Positions 16,225 to 24,655 of a stretch of DNA of 64,000 bases are shown here, one piece after another. Numbering within the stretch: the stretch's first letter is position 1; each line of letters starts with the position of its first letter. This stretch comes from Sporomusaceae bacterium (lineage in GTDB: Bacteria; Bacillota; Negativicutes; UBA1444), in contig JAHDPL010000005.1 in NCBI GenBank assembly GCA_018434355.1, positions 53,468 to 117,467 of the forward strand, written 5' to 3'. The position numbers and the translations under genes were made by a program. The notes beneath the pieces are model-generated. The model saw nothing but the letters and a program-made list of their open reading frames with translations, was not told the DNA's origin and did no database searches.

Positions 16225-18051
16225 GTGAAAAACGCAAATCAGGCCGTCAATCATCTGGTTGGTGAGAAATCGCCCTACCTGTTGCAACATGTTCATAATC
16301 CGGTGGATTGGTATCCTTGGGGAGAGTCGGCTTTCGCAAAAGCAAAAACCGAGGACAAGCCGATATTTTTGAGTATCGGCTACAGCACTTGTCACTGGTG
16401 CCATGTGATGGCGCATGAGAGTTTTGAAGATGAAACAGTCGCGGCAAAACTAAATGCTGACTTTGTCAGCGTCAAAGTCGACCGCGAAGAACGTCCGGAC
16501 ATCGACAATGTGTATATGGCGGCCTGTCAGGCGGCGACCGGCAGCGGCGGCTGGCCGATGACGATCATCATGGCGCCGGACGGCAAACCGTTCTATGCAG
16601 CGACTTATCTGCCGAAATCCGGAAAATGGGGCCGGCCGGGTTTGCTGCAGGTTCTCGAATCGGTGCAAAAAAAATGGCAGGGCAAACGCCAGGAATTACT
16701 GGCTTATGGTGAAAAACTGGTCAGCTTTATTCAGGCGGCGCAGGCACGTCAGTTGCCTGTGGCTCCATTGTCAGCGGAAATTCTGCAACAGGGATTCAAT
16801 CAATTGGAAAAAAGTTTTGATGCCCAATATGGCGGGTTTGGCAAAGCGCCAAAGTTTCCAACACCGCATAACATGCTGTTTTTATTGCAATACTATCGGC
16901 GCAGTCAGACACCGAATGCGCTGGCGATGGTGCGAAAAACGCTGGACAGCATGCATGCCGGCGGCATTTATGACCATATAGGGTTTGGCTTTGCCCGCTA
17001 TTCGGTGGATGAAAAATGGATCGTGCCGCATTTTGAAAAAATGCTTTATGATAATGCGCTTTTAGCGCTCTGCTGTCTGGAAACTGCCGAACTGACAGGG
17101 GCGGCAGAGCACCGCCGACTGGCGGAAGAAATCATCGGTTATGTTTTGCGTGATCTGGCAGGGCCTGACGGCGAGTTCTACTCAGCCGAAGATGCCGACT
17201 CCGAGGCAGGCGAAGGACGGTATTACACATGGACAATGTCTGAACTGGCAGAAGTTCTGGGAACAGAGAAAGCGGCGCTGTTTGCCGGCTATTATAATGT
17301 GACTGATAAGGGAAATTTTGAGCACAAAACCAATATTTTGCATACTGTCGGTATTACGCTCACAGATTATGCGGCGAAAACCAAACGCAGTGAGAGCGAG
17401 TTAGCCGCACTACTGGAAGAGTGCCGCAAAAAGTTGTTTGTTCGCAGAAATAAACGGCAACGGCCGTTTCGTGATGACAAGGTTCTCACGGCCTGGAACG
17501 CACTGATGTCCGTAGCGCTGGTCAAGGCCTCCAAAGTGCTTGAACGGGCGGTTTATCGGGTGGCAGCCGAGAAATGCCTCGCTTTTGTCGAGAAAAATTT
17601 GCGCAACCCGCAGGGACGGTTGCTGGCAGCGTACCGTGGCGGCGAGGCCCGGCATCTTGGCTGTATCGACGACTACGCCTTTTTGCTGTGGGCCCGGTTG
17701 GAGTTGCAAGCGGTATCTCCTACGGACGAAAATCTTTCCCGTGCAATCAAATTGGCCGAAGAAATGCTGCGGTTGTTCTGGGATGAGACTGGAAACGGGT
17801 TTTATTTCACCGGCAGCGATGCGGAGGTGTTGCCGGTTCGCATGCGCGAGTGGGTGGATGCCGCGATTCCTTGCGGAAATTCGGTCGCCGCCCGGATGTT
17901 GGTCTGGTTGAGCCAGTATTCTGGCGAACCTCGCTATCAGGAACATAGCCGTTTGATGTTGACGAATATGGCGGGTGAATTGAACCGTAGCCCGCTTGCG
18001 TACACATTTTTGCTTTCGGCATGCGGAGAATATTTCGCAACCGCTGATTGA
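16225..18051 (+). CDS. Thioredoxin-domain protein of the YyaL/SSP411 family
   Basis: 608 aa from GTG 16225 (GGGAGG 7 bp upstream). The N-terminal DUF255 thioredoxin-like domain carries [19 protein letters not shown] and the [16 protein letters not shown] motif (CxxC). It is followed by an (alpha/alpha)6-barrel, six-hairpin-glycosidase-like region with [20 protein letters not shown] and VLTAWNALM. The family is widespread and its biochemical role is not settled; N-acylglucosamine-epimerase-like folds suggest carbohydrate binding. The gene is followed by the zinc transporter but is probably transcribed separately. Confidence 0.92.
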   Translation: MKNANQAVNHLVGEKSPYLLQHVHNPVDWYPWGESAFAKAKTEDKPIFLSIGYSTCHWCHVMAHESFEDETVAAKLNADFVSVKVDREERPDIDNVYMAACQAATGSGGWPMTIIMAPDGKPFYAATYLPKSGKWGRPGLLQVLESVQKKWQGKRQELLAYGEKLVSFIQAAQARQLPVAPLSAEILQQGFNQLEKSFDAQYGGFGKAPKFPTPHNMLFLLQYYRRSQTPNALAMVRKTLDSMHAGGIYDHIGFGFARYSVDEKWIVPHFEKMLYDNALLALCCLETAELTGAAEHRRLAEEIIGYVLRDLAGPDGEFYSAEDADSEAGEGRYYTWTMSELAEVLGTEKAALFAGYYNVTDKGNFEHKTNILHTVGITLTDYAAKTKRSESELAALLEECRKKLFVRRNKRQRPFRDDKVLTAWNALMSVALVKASKVLERAVYRVAAEKCLAFVEKNLRNPQGRLLAAYRGGEARHLGCIDDYAFLLWARLELQAVSPTDENLSRAIKLAEEMLRLFWDETGNGFYFTGSDAEVLPVRMREWVDAAIPCGNSVAARMLVWLSQYSGEPRYQEHSRLMLTNMAGELNRSPLAYTFLLSACGEYFATAD

Positions 18052-18082
18052 CAGCTTGCTTCTCCGGTGATAAAGTGATAAT

Positions 18083-18095
18083 AGTAATTGTTACT
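18083..18095. promoter_or_regulatory. Candidate Zur operator upstream of znuA
   Basis: AGTAATTGTTACT is an inverted repeat (AGTAA/TTACT) in the promoter region, 17 bp before the znuA start. It resembles the GTAATnnnTTAC core of Fur/Zur boxes. The operon it precedes encodes zinc uptake and a Fur-family protein. Confidence 0.55.
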
Positions 18096-18112
18096 AAAAC
18101 GGAGGAAGCAAC

Positions 18113-18997
18113 ATGAAACAAAAAAGAACTTGGGGACTGATTGTATTTGTGATGGGAGTGCTGGCTGCAGTCGCGCTGACTACGGCAGGAAACCCATTTT
18201 CCGTTGGCGCGCAGGCAAAACCGACCGTTGCGGTGACAATTTCGCCACAGGCGGCGTTTGTGCGGGAAGTAGCCGGCGATTTGGTCAATGTGGTCACGAT
18301 GATGCCGCCGGGAGCCAATCATGAAACCTTTTCCCCGCCGCCTCAAGATATGGAAAAGCTGAGCGCCGCCGCCCTGTACCTGGCTATGGGGCTGCCGCCG
18401 GAGCGAGCAGGCCTGCTGCCGAAGCTGGCGGAGATGAACAAAAATATGCGGATTGTCGATGTGCAAATGGAAGTGGCGAAGACCTATGCGCCGAGGCTCT
18501 TTGCTCCGAATGACCAGGATCCGCACATCTGGCTTTCGCCGAAACGGGCCATTGTGATGGTGCGTTTGACTGCTGAGGAACTTGGCGCGATCGATCCGGC
18601 CAACAGTGCGACTTACAAGGCCAACGCCGAACGCTATATCGCCAGAATCGAGGCGGCGGACCAGGAAATCCAGGCATCATTCAAGACTGTGTGGAACCGG
18701 ATGTTCATCGTCTATCATCCGGCCTTCGGTTACTTTGCCGATGACTACAACCTGACCATGGTGGCGTTGGAGGAAGAAGGAAAAGAAGCCGATCCCCGCC
18801 GTTTCCGAGAAGTGATTGACATGGCCAAGCAAAAAGGAATCAAGGTGATCTTCTACCAGGAAGACATCGACGGACGCCAGTCCCGCACATTTGCTGAAGA
18901 ACTGGGCGGACAGGCGGAAAAAGTTTCGCCGATGGCGACCGACTATGTGGAAAACCTGTTGCGGATGGCCAGAACCTTTGCGATGGTGTTGAAGTAA
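18113..18997 (+). CDS. znuA: Zinc ABC transporter substrate-binding protein
   Basis: 294-aa cluster-A-I metal-binding protein with an N-terminal signal/anchor (residues 8-30, WGLIVFVMGVLAAVALTTAG). Metal ligands of the family are visible: His in PPGANHETFSPPP, His in DPHIWLSPKR, His in YHPAFGYFADDY, and a C-terminal acidic ligand in FYQEDIDGRQ. It lacks the long His-rich loop of many ZnuA proteins. It heads znuA-znuC-znuB-zur, and the zinc assignment rests on motif set plus the linked Fur-family gene; manganese is the alternative. Confidence 0.9.
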   Translation: MKQKRTWGLIVFVMGVLAAVALTTAGNPFSVGAQAKPTVAVTISPQAAFVREVAGDLVNVVTMMPPGANHETFSPPPQDMEKLSAAALYLAMGLPPERAGLLPKLAEMNKNMRIVDVQMEVAKTYAPRLFAPNDQDPHIWLSPKRAIVMVRLTAEELGAIDPANSATYKANAERYIARIEAADQEIQASFKTVWNRMFIVYHPAFGYFADDYNLTMVALEEEGKEADPRRFREVIDMAKQKGIKVIFYQEDIDGRQSRTFAEELGGQAEKVSPMATDYVENLLRMARTFAMVLK

Positions 18998-19016
18998 AAA
19001 ACGGATGGAGCGACCG

Positions 19017-19784
19017 ATGGAACTGGCACTGGATATTGCAAACCTGAATGTGTTTTATGGTGATGACTGCGCGTTGAAAGATATCAACCTACAGGTTGAA
19101 GAGCGCGAATTTTTGGCGATCATCGGCCCGAACGGCGGCGGCAAGACGACTTTGCTCAAGTCTATTTTGGGGTTGGTGACGCCGGACTCGGGGGAAATAC
19201 GGATTTTCGGCCGCAGCGGTGAAGCTGCTCGGCGCAGCATCGGGTATGTGCCGCAGTTTTCCCGCTTTGACCGACGGTTTCCGATCAGTGTGGAAGAAGT
19301 CGTTTTGATTGGACGATTAGCTGGGCGCTCGCCCTGGTTCAGCCGGTTTAGTCGGCAGGACCGCCAGTTGGTCGACTCTTTGCTGGAACGGCTGGAAATT
19401 GCAGAGCTCAAGAATCGTCAGATCGGACAGTTGTCCGGTGGCCAGTTGCAACGGGTGCTGATTGCCAGGGCGCTGGCGGTCGAACCGCAAATCCTGATTC
19501 TCGACGAACCGACCGCAAGCGTCGATTCTGCGTCGAAGACCCGGATTTATGACTTGTTGAAAGAGCTGAACCAAGAAATGACGATTTTGATTGTGACGCA
19601 TGATTTGAGCGCGGTATCGTCCAACATCGACAAGATTGCCTGCCTGAATCAACAACTTTTCTATCATGGCCGGACCGAGTTGGAAGCCGGACTGGTAGAG
19701 AAGGTCTATGGCTGCCCGGTCGACCTGATCGCCCACGGCGTGCCGCACCGCGTGCTGCGCGGGCATGAGGAGGGGAGCCTGTGA
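19017..19784 (+). CDS. znuC: Zinc ABC transporter ATP-binding protein
   Basis: ABC ATPase of about 255 aa. Walker A IGPNGGGKTTLLK, Q-loop YVPQFSRFDRRFP, signature LSGGQLQRVLIARAL and Walker B ILILDEPTASVD are all intact, with the H-loop in VTHDLSAVS. I prefer ATG 19017 (GGATGGAG 6 bp upstream) over ATG 19005, which overlaps that site. The 3' end overlaps znuB by 4 bp (GTGA). Confidence 0.94.
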   Translation: MELALDIANLNVFYGDDCALKDINLQVEEREFLAIIGPNGGGKTTLLKSILGLVTPDSGEIRIFGRSGEAARRSIGYVPQFSRFDRRFPISVEEVVLIGRLAGRSPWFSRFSRQDRQLVDSLLERLEIAELKNRQIGQLSGGQLQRVLIARALAVEPQILILDEPTASVDSASKTRIYDLLKELNQEMTILIVTHDLSAVSSNIDKIACLNQQLFYHGRTELEAGLVEKVYGCPVDLIAHGVPHRVLRGHEEGSL

Positions 19785-20614
19785 TTGAAACAATCCTAAA
19801 ATACAATTTCCTGCAGAATGCGATCATGGCGGCGGTTTTGGCCAGCATCGCCTGTGGCGTCATAGGCGTGTACATCATGGAAAAAAAACTGGTGATGATG
19901 AGCGGTGGAATCGCCCATACCGCATTTGGCGGTATCGGATTGGGCTATTTCCTCAAAATCGAACCGATTTTTACAGCGCTTGGCGTGTCGGTGATTGCTG
20001 CATTGGCGGTGGCGGCACTCAAACGCAAGGCGATGACCGATTCGGATTTGCTGATCGGCATGTTCTGGTCGCTCGGCATGGCGCTTGGCGTTGTCTTCAT
20101 CGCGATGACTCCCGGCTATCCGCCGGACATCGCTTCGGTCCTGTTCGGCAATATCCTGGCTGTTTCCCGCTCGGACCTACGGTTGATTTTGGGTCTGGAT
20201 ATCCTGGTGCTAACGACAGTTACGGCTTTTTACCAGATGTTCAAGGCCTATATCTTTGATGAAGAATTCGCCAGTGTGGCCGGTGTGCCGGTCCGGACGC
20301 TGGAATACCTGATGTATGTTCTGGTGGCGGTGACCGTCGTGGTAATGATCAGAGTGGTTGGGATTATCTTGGTGATTGCACTATTGACAGCACCGCCGGC
20401 GATTGCTAAACAATTTACTTATGATATGAAGAAGATCATGGCGCTTTCGGTGCTATTGGGCATCGGATTCTGCTTCGCCGGACTGTGGGTTTCCTACACG
20501 GTTCGGCTGGCTTCCGGCGCTTCCATCGTCATGGTGGCGGTCGGCGCTTATGCTTTGGTGTCGTTGGTTCGGTTTGGCCTGCGCAGGAGAGGAGGGACAG
20601 CCCGTGAAGCCTGA
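19781..20614 (+). CDS. znuB: Zinc ABC transporter permease
   Basis: 277-aa ABC-3 family permease with about eight membrane segments. Hallmarks: NAIMAAVLASIACGVIGVYIMEKKLVMMSGGIAHTAFGGIGLGY near the N-terminus and VVGIILVIALLTAPPAIA. It starts at GTG 19781 overlapping the znuC stop, and its own end overlaps the zur start, so the operon is tightly coupled. Confidence 0.94.
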   Translation: MIETILKYNFLQNAIMAAVLASIACGVIGVYIMEKKLVMMSGGIAHTAFGGIGLGYFLKIEPIFTALGVSVIAALAVAALKRKAMTDSDLLIGMFWSLGMALGVVFIAMTPGYPPDIASVLFGNILAVSRSDLRLILGLDILVLTTVTAFYQMFKAYIFDEEFASVAGVPVRTLEYLMYVLVAVTVVVMIRVVGIILVIALLTAPPAIAKQFTYDMKKIMALSVLLGIGFCFAGLWVSYTVRLASGASIVMVAVGAYALVSLVRFGLRRRGGTAREA

Positions 20615-21020
20615 AATTGATAAGACAGCCGGCAAACGACTGACGCTGCAGAAACAGGCGATCATCGATGTACTCCACGCCGATGAACGGATGCTGACCG
20701 CTGAAGAGGTATATGGCAGAGTGCGCGAAAAGCACCCGAATATCAGTTTGGGGACCGTGTACCGCAACCTGCAGGGGTTTTCAACGCAGGGCGTGGTGCG
20801 ACGGACTTTGTACGCAGACGGCAAGGCGCGTTATGAAATGGCTGGTCATGTGCACCATCATCATTTGATCTGCCTGGACTGCGGTGGCGCGACGGAAGTC
20901 CCCTGGTGCCCGGTAGGCAATGAAGTGGTCAGTTTTATGGCAGAGAGCGATTTTTCGCCGGTTAGCCACCAATTTGAAATCTATGGTCATTGCAAACAAT
21001 GTCGTGAGAAAAAGAAGTAG
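20604..21020 (+). CDS. zur: Fur-family transcriptional regulator, probably Zur
   Basis: 138 aa from GTG 20604 (GGAGG upstream), overlapping the znuB stop by 11 bp. Winged-helix N-terminus (LQKQAIIDVLHADERMLTAEEVYGRVREKHPNISLGTVYRNL) and a metal domain with VHHHHLICLDCGG and YGHCKQCREKKK, whose two CxxC motifs form the structural zinc site. It is encoded with znuACB, so it most likely represses that operon under zinc sufficiency. Fur or PerR specificity cannot be excluded from sequence alone. Confidence 0.9.
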   Translation: MKPEIDKTAGKRLTLQKQAIIDVLHADERMLTAEEVYGRVREKHPNISLGTVYRNLQGFSTQGVVRRTLYADGKARYEMAGHVHHHHLICLDCGGATEVPWCPVGNEVVSFMAESDFSPVSHQFEIYGHCKQCREKKK

Positions 21021-21031
21021 CGCAAAATAGC

Positions 21032-21061
21032 AACGGGTGGATTCCGCAGAATCCACCCGTT
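21032..21061. terminator. Terminator after zur, possibly bidirectional
   Basis: AACGGGTGGATTC and GAATCCACCCGTT form a perfect 13-bp stem. On the + strand a T-rich run follows (TTTTATCTTAATCTTTTTT). On the - strand the tail is weaker (TTGCTATTTT). Confidence 0.88.
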
Positions 21062-21287
21062 TTATCTTAATCTTTTTTAGAAGCGGCGGTCGCAACCGCT
21101 TGGCTTCCGTGGTACAAACTCGTTTTGTACCTTACAGTGCCTCAATACACTGTTGTTGGTTATTATAATGTTGTGGTTCGGTTTCCATTGAATCTTTCAA
21201 TGGAATCACCCCTTCCGGTTAGTGAACCGTTCTTCAGGTAGTTTCTTACGAGGCTGTTTTTTCTTTTTTCATCCCCTGCTACCCTTT
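21032..21287 (-). ncRNA. Putative unannotated structured transcript between zur and metQ
   Basis: This 285-bp gap has a minus-strand promoter at its right end and a stem-loop terminator at its left end. In the minus-strand RNA five hairpins follow one another: CGGTTcactAACCG; TTCCATTGA/TTCAATGGAA; ACAGTG/CACTGT; GGTACAAA/TTTGTACC; AAGCGG/CCGC..CTT. Small frames exist (ATG 21272, 8 codons; a GTG-started frame of 25 codons ending in QQQCIEAL) but their ribosome sites are poor. I infer a small RNA, or a short peptide gene, of about 250 nt. It does not match any RNA family I can name. Confidence 0.45.
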
Positions 21288-21293
21288 GATTAC

Positions 21294-21322
21294 ATTATAG
21301 AACAGAAAACGAATTTTTGCAA
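21294..21322 (-). promoter_or_regulatory. Sigma-A-type promoter for the minus-strand transcript
   Basis: On the minus strand, TTGCAA (-35) is followed after 17 bp by a perfect TATAAT (-10). Nothing annotated lies downstream before the convergent zur gene, so this promoter appears to serve the structured RNA. Confidence 0.7.
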
Positions 21323-21346
21323 TATTCCTGACGAAAATTTTACAAC

Positions 21347-22189
21347 TTACCAAGCGACGACGATTGAGCCCTTGAATTGGTCGTTGACAAATTTCTTAAC
21401 CTCTTCAGACTGATAGGCTTTGAGGAATTTTTTATATTGAGGGTTTTCTTTGTCCTTGCTGCGGGCTGCGATAATGTTAGCATACGGAGAATTGGAGTCT
21501 TCGAGGACCAGCGCGTCTTTAACCGGCACCAGGCCGGCAGGCATGGCATAGTTGGTGTTGATGGCCGCCAGGTCCAGGTCGTCCAGTGAACGGGGGATCT
21601 GAGCCGCATCCAGTTCGCGGATTTTCAATTTCTTCGGATTTTCTGTGATATCAACGACAGAGGCCTTGTGGCCCAAGCCGGGCTTCAGTTTGAGCAAGCC
21701 GGCCTTTTCAAGCAGTGCCAGGGCTCTGCCGCCATTGGTCGGATCGTTGGGGATTGCGATTAGGGCGCCATCTTTTAGCTCTTTGACGTTTTTGATTTTC
21801 TTGGAGTAAACGCCCATCGGGAACGTGATGGTTTTAGCCAGCATTACCAAGTCGTATTTGCGATCCTTGATCATGTTTTCCAGATACGGCAGGTGCTGGA
21901 AGCTGTTGAGATCGATGTCTCCCTGGTTGAGCGCCACGTTGGGCTGGATGTAGTCGCTGAATTCGACGATCTGGATTTTTAGGCCATCTTTTTCGGCCAC
22001 TTTTTTCACGACTTCAAGGATTTGGGCATGCGGTCCGGCGGTAACGCCTACTTTCAGCGGTTTAACCGCGACCGGCGCAGCTGCCGGTTTGGCCGGTTCC
22101 GACTTGCCGCCGCATCCAGCCGACAAGACGAGTACAAGGACGAGCAGCAGGCAGACAAGCAAGGTCGTTGATTTTTTCTGATTAGACAT
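21347..22189 (-). CDS. metQ: Methionine ABC transporter substrate-binding lipoprotein
   Basis: 280-aa NlpA/MetQ family lipoprotein. Signal peptide LLVCLLLVLVLVLSAGC with lipobox LSAGC. Mature part: VGVTAGPHAQILEVVKKVAEKDGLKIQIVEFSDYIQPNVALNQGDIDLNSFQHLPYLE, the family signature, then IAIPNDPTNGGRALALLEKAGL. It binds methionine and hands it to MetI/MetN. Third gene of metN-metI-metQ (minus strand), controlled by the SAM-I riboswitch upstream of metN. RBS AGGAGAG. Confidence 0.95.
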   Translation of the reverse strand: MSNQKKSTTLLVCLLLVLVLVLSAGCGGKSEPAKPAAAPVAVKPLKVGVTAGPHAQILEVVKKVAEKDGLKIQIVEFSDYIQPNVALNQGDIDLNSFQHLPYLENMIKDRKYDLVMLAKTITFPMGVYSKKIKNVKELKDGALIAIPNDPTNGGRALALLEKAGLLKLKPGLGHKASVVDITENPKKLKIRELDAAQIPRSLDDLDLAAINTNYAMPAGLVPVKDALVLEDSNSPYANIIAARSKDKENPQYKKFLKAYQSEEVKKFVNDQFKGSIVVAW

Positions 22190-22223
22190 GTTTCATCTCT
22201 CCTATTGTTTTGAATTTGTAGTT

Positions 22224-22877
22224 TTACTTTTTATTCAACCGCCGCGAGAGCAAATCGCCGGCGGACTGAACCAACTGGACCAGGGCGATCAGGATGACAA
22301 CGGTGGAAATCATCACATCGACCCGGAACCGCTGATAACCGAAGCGGATGGCCAGGTCACCCAGACCGCCGCCGCCGATCGCCCCGGCCATTGCCGAATA
22401 ACCGATCAGGCTGATTACGGCCAAGGTCAGGCCAAGTACGATCGAGGGCATGGCTTCAGGCAATAGCACGCGACGGATAATCTGCATCGGCGAGGCCCCC
22501 ATGGCCTGGGCGGCCTCAATCAGGCCGTAATCGACTTCGCGCAGAGCGGACTCAACCACCCTGCCGACAAACGGGATTGCGGCGATCGACAACGGTACGA
22601 TGGCTGCATTGGTGCCGATCGAAGTGCCTGCCAACACGCGGGTCAGCGGGATGATCGCTACCATCAGGATGATAAACGGCGTGGAGCGGGTGGCGTTGGC
22701 GATATAGCCGAGAATACGGTTGAGCCAGAGGTTTTGCAGAATGTGTCCCCGGCTGGTCGAAACGAGAATCACGCCGAGCGGTACGCCGAGAACTGTTGCT
22801 ATGCCAGCGGACACGGCAACCATATAGAGGGTTTCTCCTAGCGCTTCAAGCAGTAGCGCGAGCATTTCTTGCGACAT
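22224..22877 (-). CDS. metI: Methionine ABC transporter permease
   Basis: 217 aa from ATG 22877 (GAGGTG 7 bp upstream). Five membrane helices and the EAA loop VESALREVDYGLIEAAQAMGASPMQIIRRVLLPEAMP that contacts the ATPase. The start overlaps the end of metN by about 30 bp, showing translational coupling. Confidence 0.94.
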   Translation of the reverse strand: MSQEMLALLLEALGETLYMVAVSAGIATVLGVPLGVILVSTSRGHILQNLWLNRILGYIANATRSTPFIILMVAIIPLTRVLAGTSIGTNAAIVPLSIAAIPFVGRVVESALREVDYGLIEAAQAMGASPMQIIRRVLLPEAMPSIVLGLTLAVISLIGYSAMAGAIGGGGLGDLAIRFGYQRFRVDVMISTVVILIALVQLVQSAGDLLSRRLNKK

Positions 22878-23904
22878 AGCCAATCACCTCGATCCCCAAT
22901 TCGATTTCTTGCAGGTATTGCAGCGCCGACTGAATCGCAGCATCATCGCCGGATACTTCCACCAGCAGCGTACCAAAAGGAGTGTTCTTTAAATGGTCGA
23001 TATTGCCGAACAGGATATTCACATCGACATTGAACCGGCGAATCAATCCGGCGATGACCGGTTCGTTGGCGCTGGAACCGATGAAGGACAGTCGCAACAT
23101 CAGGTTGCTGCCAGGCTGCGGCGTGTCGGTGAAGGGAAGGCCGGCGAAAACGTCCGGCAAGTCATGGCTGACGATCGTGCGAATGAATTCTTTTGTGGTT
23201 GGCGTCTGGGGCCTGACAAACAAGTCGATCACCGACCCTTCCTCAATCACCAGACCATTCTCCATGACGGCCACCCGGTCGCAAATTTCTTTGATGACTT
23301 GCATTTCATGCGTGATGATGACAATGGTTAAGCCCAGTTTCTGATTGATGTCGCGCAGCAACTCAAGGATCGAGTGGGTGGTTTGCGGGTCGAGCGCCGA
23401 AGTTGCCTCGTCGCACAGCAGGACTTTCGGCCGGTTGGCCAAGGCCCGGGCGATGCCGACGCGCTGTTTCTGACCGCCGGAGAGCTGGGCAGGGTATTGG
23501 TTGCGTTTATCTGCCAGTCCGACCAAATCGAGCAACGGATTTACCGCGGCGGCGATTTCGGCGGCGGACTGTCCGGCTAGTTCCAGCGGAAACGCGATAT
23601 TGTCGTAGACAGTGCGGGAGGACAGCAGGTTGAAGTGTTGAAAGATCATGCCGATTCGTTTGCGCATCTCACGAAGCTGTCGTTCCGGCATTGTTGTCAA
23701 TTCTTCGCCGTCGACAATGACAGAGCCGCTGCCAGGTCGTTCCAGCATGTTGATGCAACGGATCAGGGTGCTTTTTCCGGCGCCGCTTTTGCCAATGACA
23801 CCGAAGATTTCACCTTCCTGGACATGGATGCTGACCCCGCGGAGCGCATCCAGCGATCCGTTTTCGCCGTGATAAGTTTTGTGCAGATTTTTGAGTTCAA
23901 TCAT
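22846..23904 (-). CDS. metN: Methionine ABC transporter ATP-binding protein with NIL domain
   Basis: 352 aa from ATG 23904. Walker A GKSGAGKSTLIR, signature LSGGQKQRVGIARAL, Walker B VLLCDEATSALDP. The C-terminal NIL domain (about 265-350, GSNLMLRLSFIGSSANEP... and FNVDVNILFGNIDHL) is the methionine-sensing trans-inhibition module of MetN. ATG 23913 is an alternative but leaves no room for the AAAGGAG site. The gene is preceded by the SAM-I riboswitch and its terminator. Confidence 0.95.
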   Translation of the reverse strand: MIELKNLHKTYHGENGSLDALRGVSIHVQEGEIFGVIGKSGAGKSTLIRCINMLERPGSGSVIVDGEELTTMPERQLREMRKRIGMIFQHFNLLSSRTVYDNIAFPLELAGQSAAEIAAAVNPLLDLVGLADKRNQYPAQLSGGQKQRVGIARALANRPKVLLCDEATSALDPQTTHSILELLRDINQKLGLTIVIITHEMQVIKEICDRVAVMENGLVIEEGSVIDLFVRPQTPTTKEFIRTIVSHDLPDVFAGLPFTDTPQPGSNLMLRLSFIGSSANEPVIAGLIRRFNVDVNILFGNIDHLKNTPFGTLLVEVSGDDAAIQSALQYLQEIELGIEVIGYVARNARATA

Positions 23905-23921
23905 GGCAGGCATACTCCTTT

Positions 23922-23959
23922 ATGAATAAATAAACGCCTCTTCGCAGATGGAAGAGGCG
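23922..23959 (-). terminator. Riboswitch-controlled intrinsic terminator before metN
   Basis: On the minus strand CGCCTCTTC and GAAGAGGCG form a perfect 9-bp stem with a 7-nt loop, followed by TTTATTTATT. It lies between the SAM-I aptamer and the metN ribosome-binding site, as expected for an expression platform that stops transcription when SAM is bound. Confidence 0.9.
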
Positions 23960-23979
23960 ACGCCGTAAAGCTAAGCCGT

Positions 23980-24091
23980 TTTCTTCATCTGCCGGGATCC
24001 TTCCCTGCAGGAATTGGCACCGTTTCGCAAAAATACGAATGGTTGCCGCAGCATCATCGGGCCAGTCCCTCCGCTAACTCTGGATGAAAAA
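23980..24091 (-). ncRNA. SAM-I (S-box) riboswitch
   Basis: Read on the minus strand, the aptamer has the conserved core GGAGGGACTGGCCC, then GATGATGCTGCGGCAACC, GGTGCCAATTCCTGCAG and the 3' GATGAAG that closes the P1 helix with TTTTTCATC at the 5' end. These are canonical S-box elements. It senses S-adenosylmethionine and switches off metNIQ. Confidence 0.95.
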
Positions 24092-24307
24092 CACGAGAGT
24101 GTTTTATTCTGTTGTAGCGTATCCTACCATAACCGGGCAAAACGTGTCAAGACAAATTTGAAACAATTCTCCAGGAAATCTGGTGAAATAATAATGGACT
24201 TGTAATATAAGGCGAGATTTTCGCGCAATAAAGAACTGCAGAGTAAAAGCAGGAACTATGTTCGCGCACGCCGAATTCTATCTCGATGATAACAGGGAGG
24301 CGAGCAC

Positions 24308-24652
24308 ATGCCGGCGAATCCAAAACTGAAAGATCCGTTGACTGACCAACTGTTCAAGGCGATACGGCTCCTGGAAAATGAAGAAGAGTGTTATCAGTTT
24401 TTTGAAGATATCTGCACCATCGGAGAAATCAAGGCGCTGGCCCAGCGGCTCGAAGTGGCGCGGATGTTACAGACCGGCTACATTTATGACGATATCGTTG
24501 CCAAAACCGGCGCAAGCACGGCGACGATCAGCCGGGTCAAACGTTGTCTGATTTATGGCGCTGACGGCTACAAGATCGTGCTGTCTCGGTTTGGCGAGAC
24601 GGAGGCGCAGGAAAAGCCCGAACGAAAAGACAAGACAAAGGCGGGAAAATAA
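24308..24652 (+). CDS. yerC: YerC/YecD-family TrpR-like regulator
   Basis: 114-aa TrpR-superfamily protein with an all-helical core: EECYQFFEDICTIGEIKALAQRLEVARMLQTGYIYDDIVAKTGASTATISRVKRCL, the last part being the HTH. The C-terminal tail is charged and probably disordered (EAQEKPERKDKTKAGK). It sits 3 bp before hisZ. YerC-type proteins are proposed, from comparative genomics, as histidine regulators in Bacillota; its place at the head of the his genes agrees. RBS GGGAGG. Confidence 0.9.
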   Translation: MPANPKLKDPLTDQLFKAIRLLENEEECYQFFEDICTIGEIKALAQRLEVARMLQTGYIYDDIVAKTGASTATISRVKRCLIYGADGYKIVLSRFGETEAQEKPERKDKTKAGK

Positions 24653-24655
24653 GAC

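Noticed and set aside
24014..24205. 63-codon + strand frame in the metN upstream region
   Set aside because: It lies on the opposite strand of the SAM-I riboswitch, which explains the sequence better.
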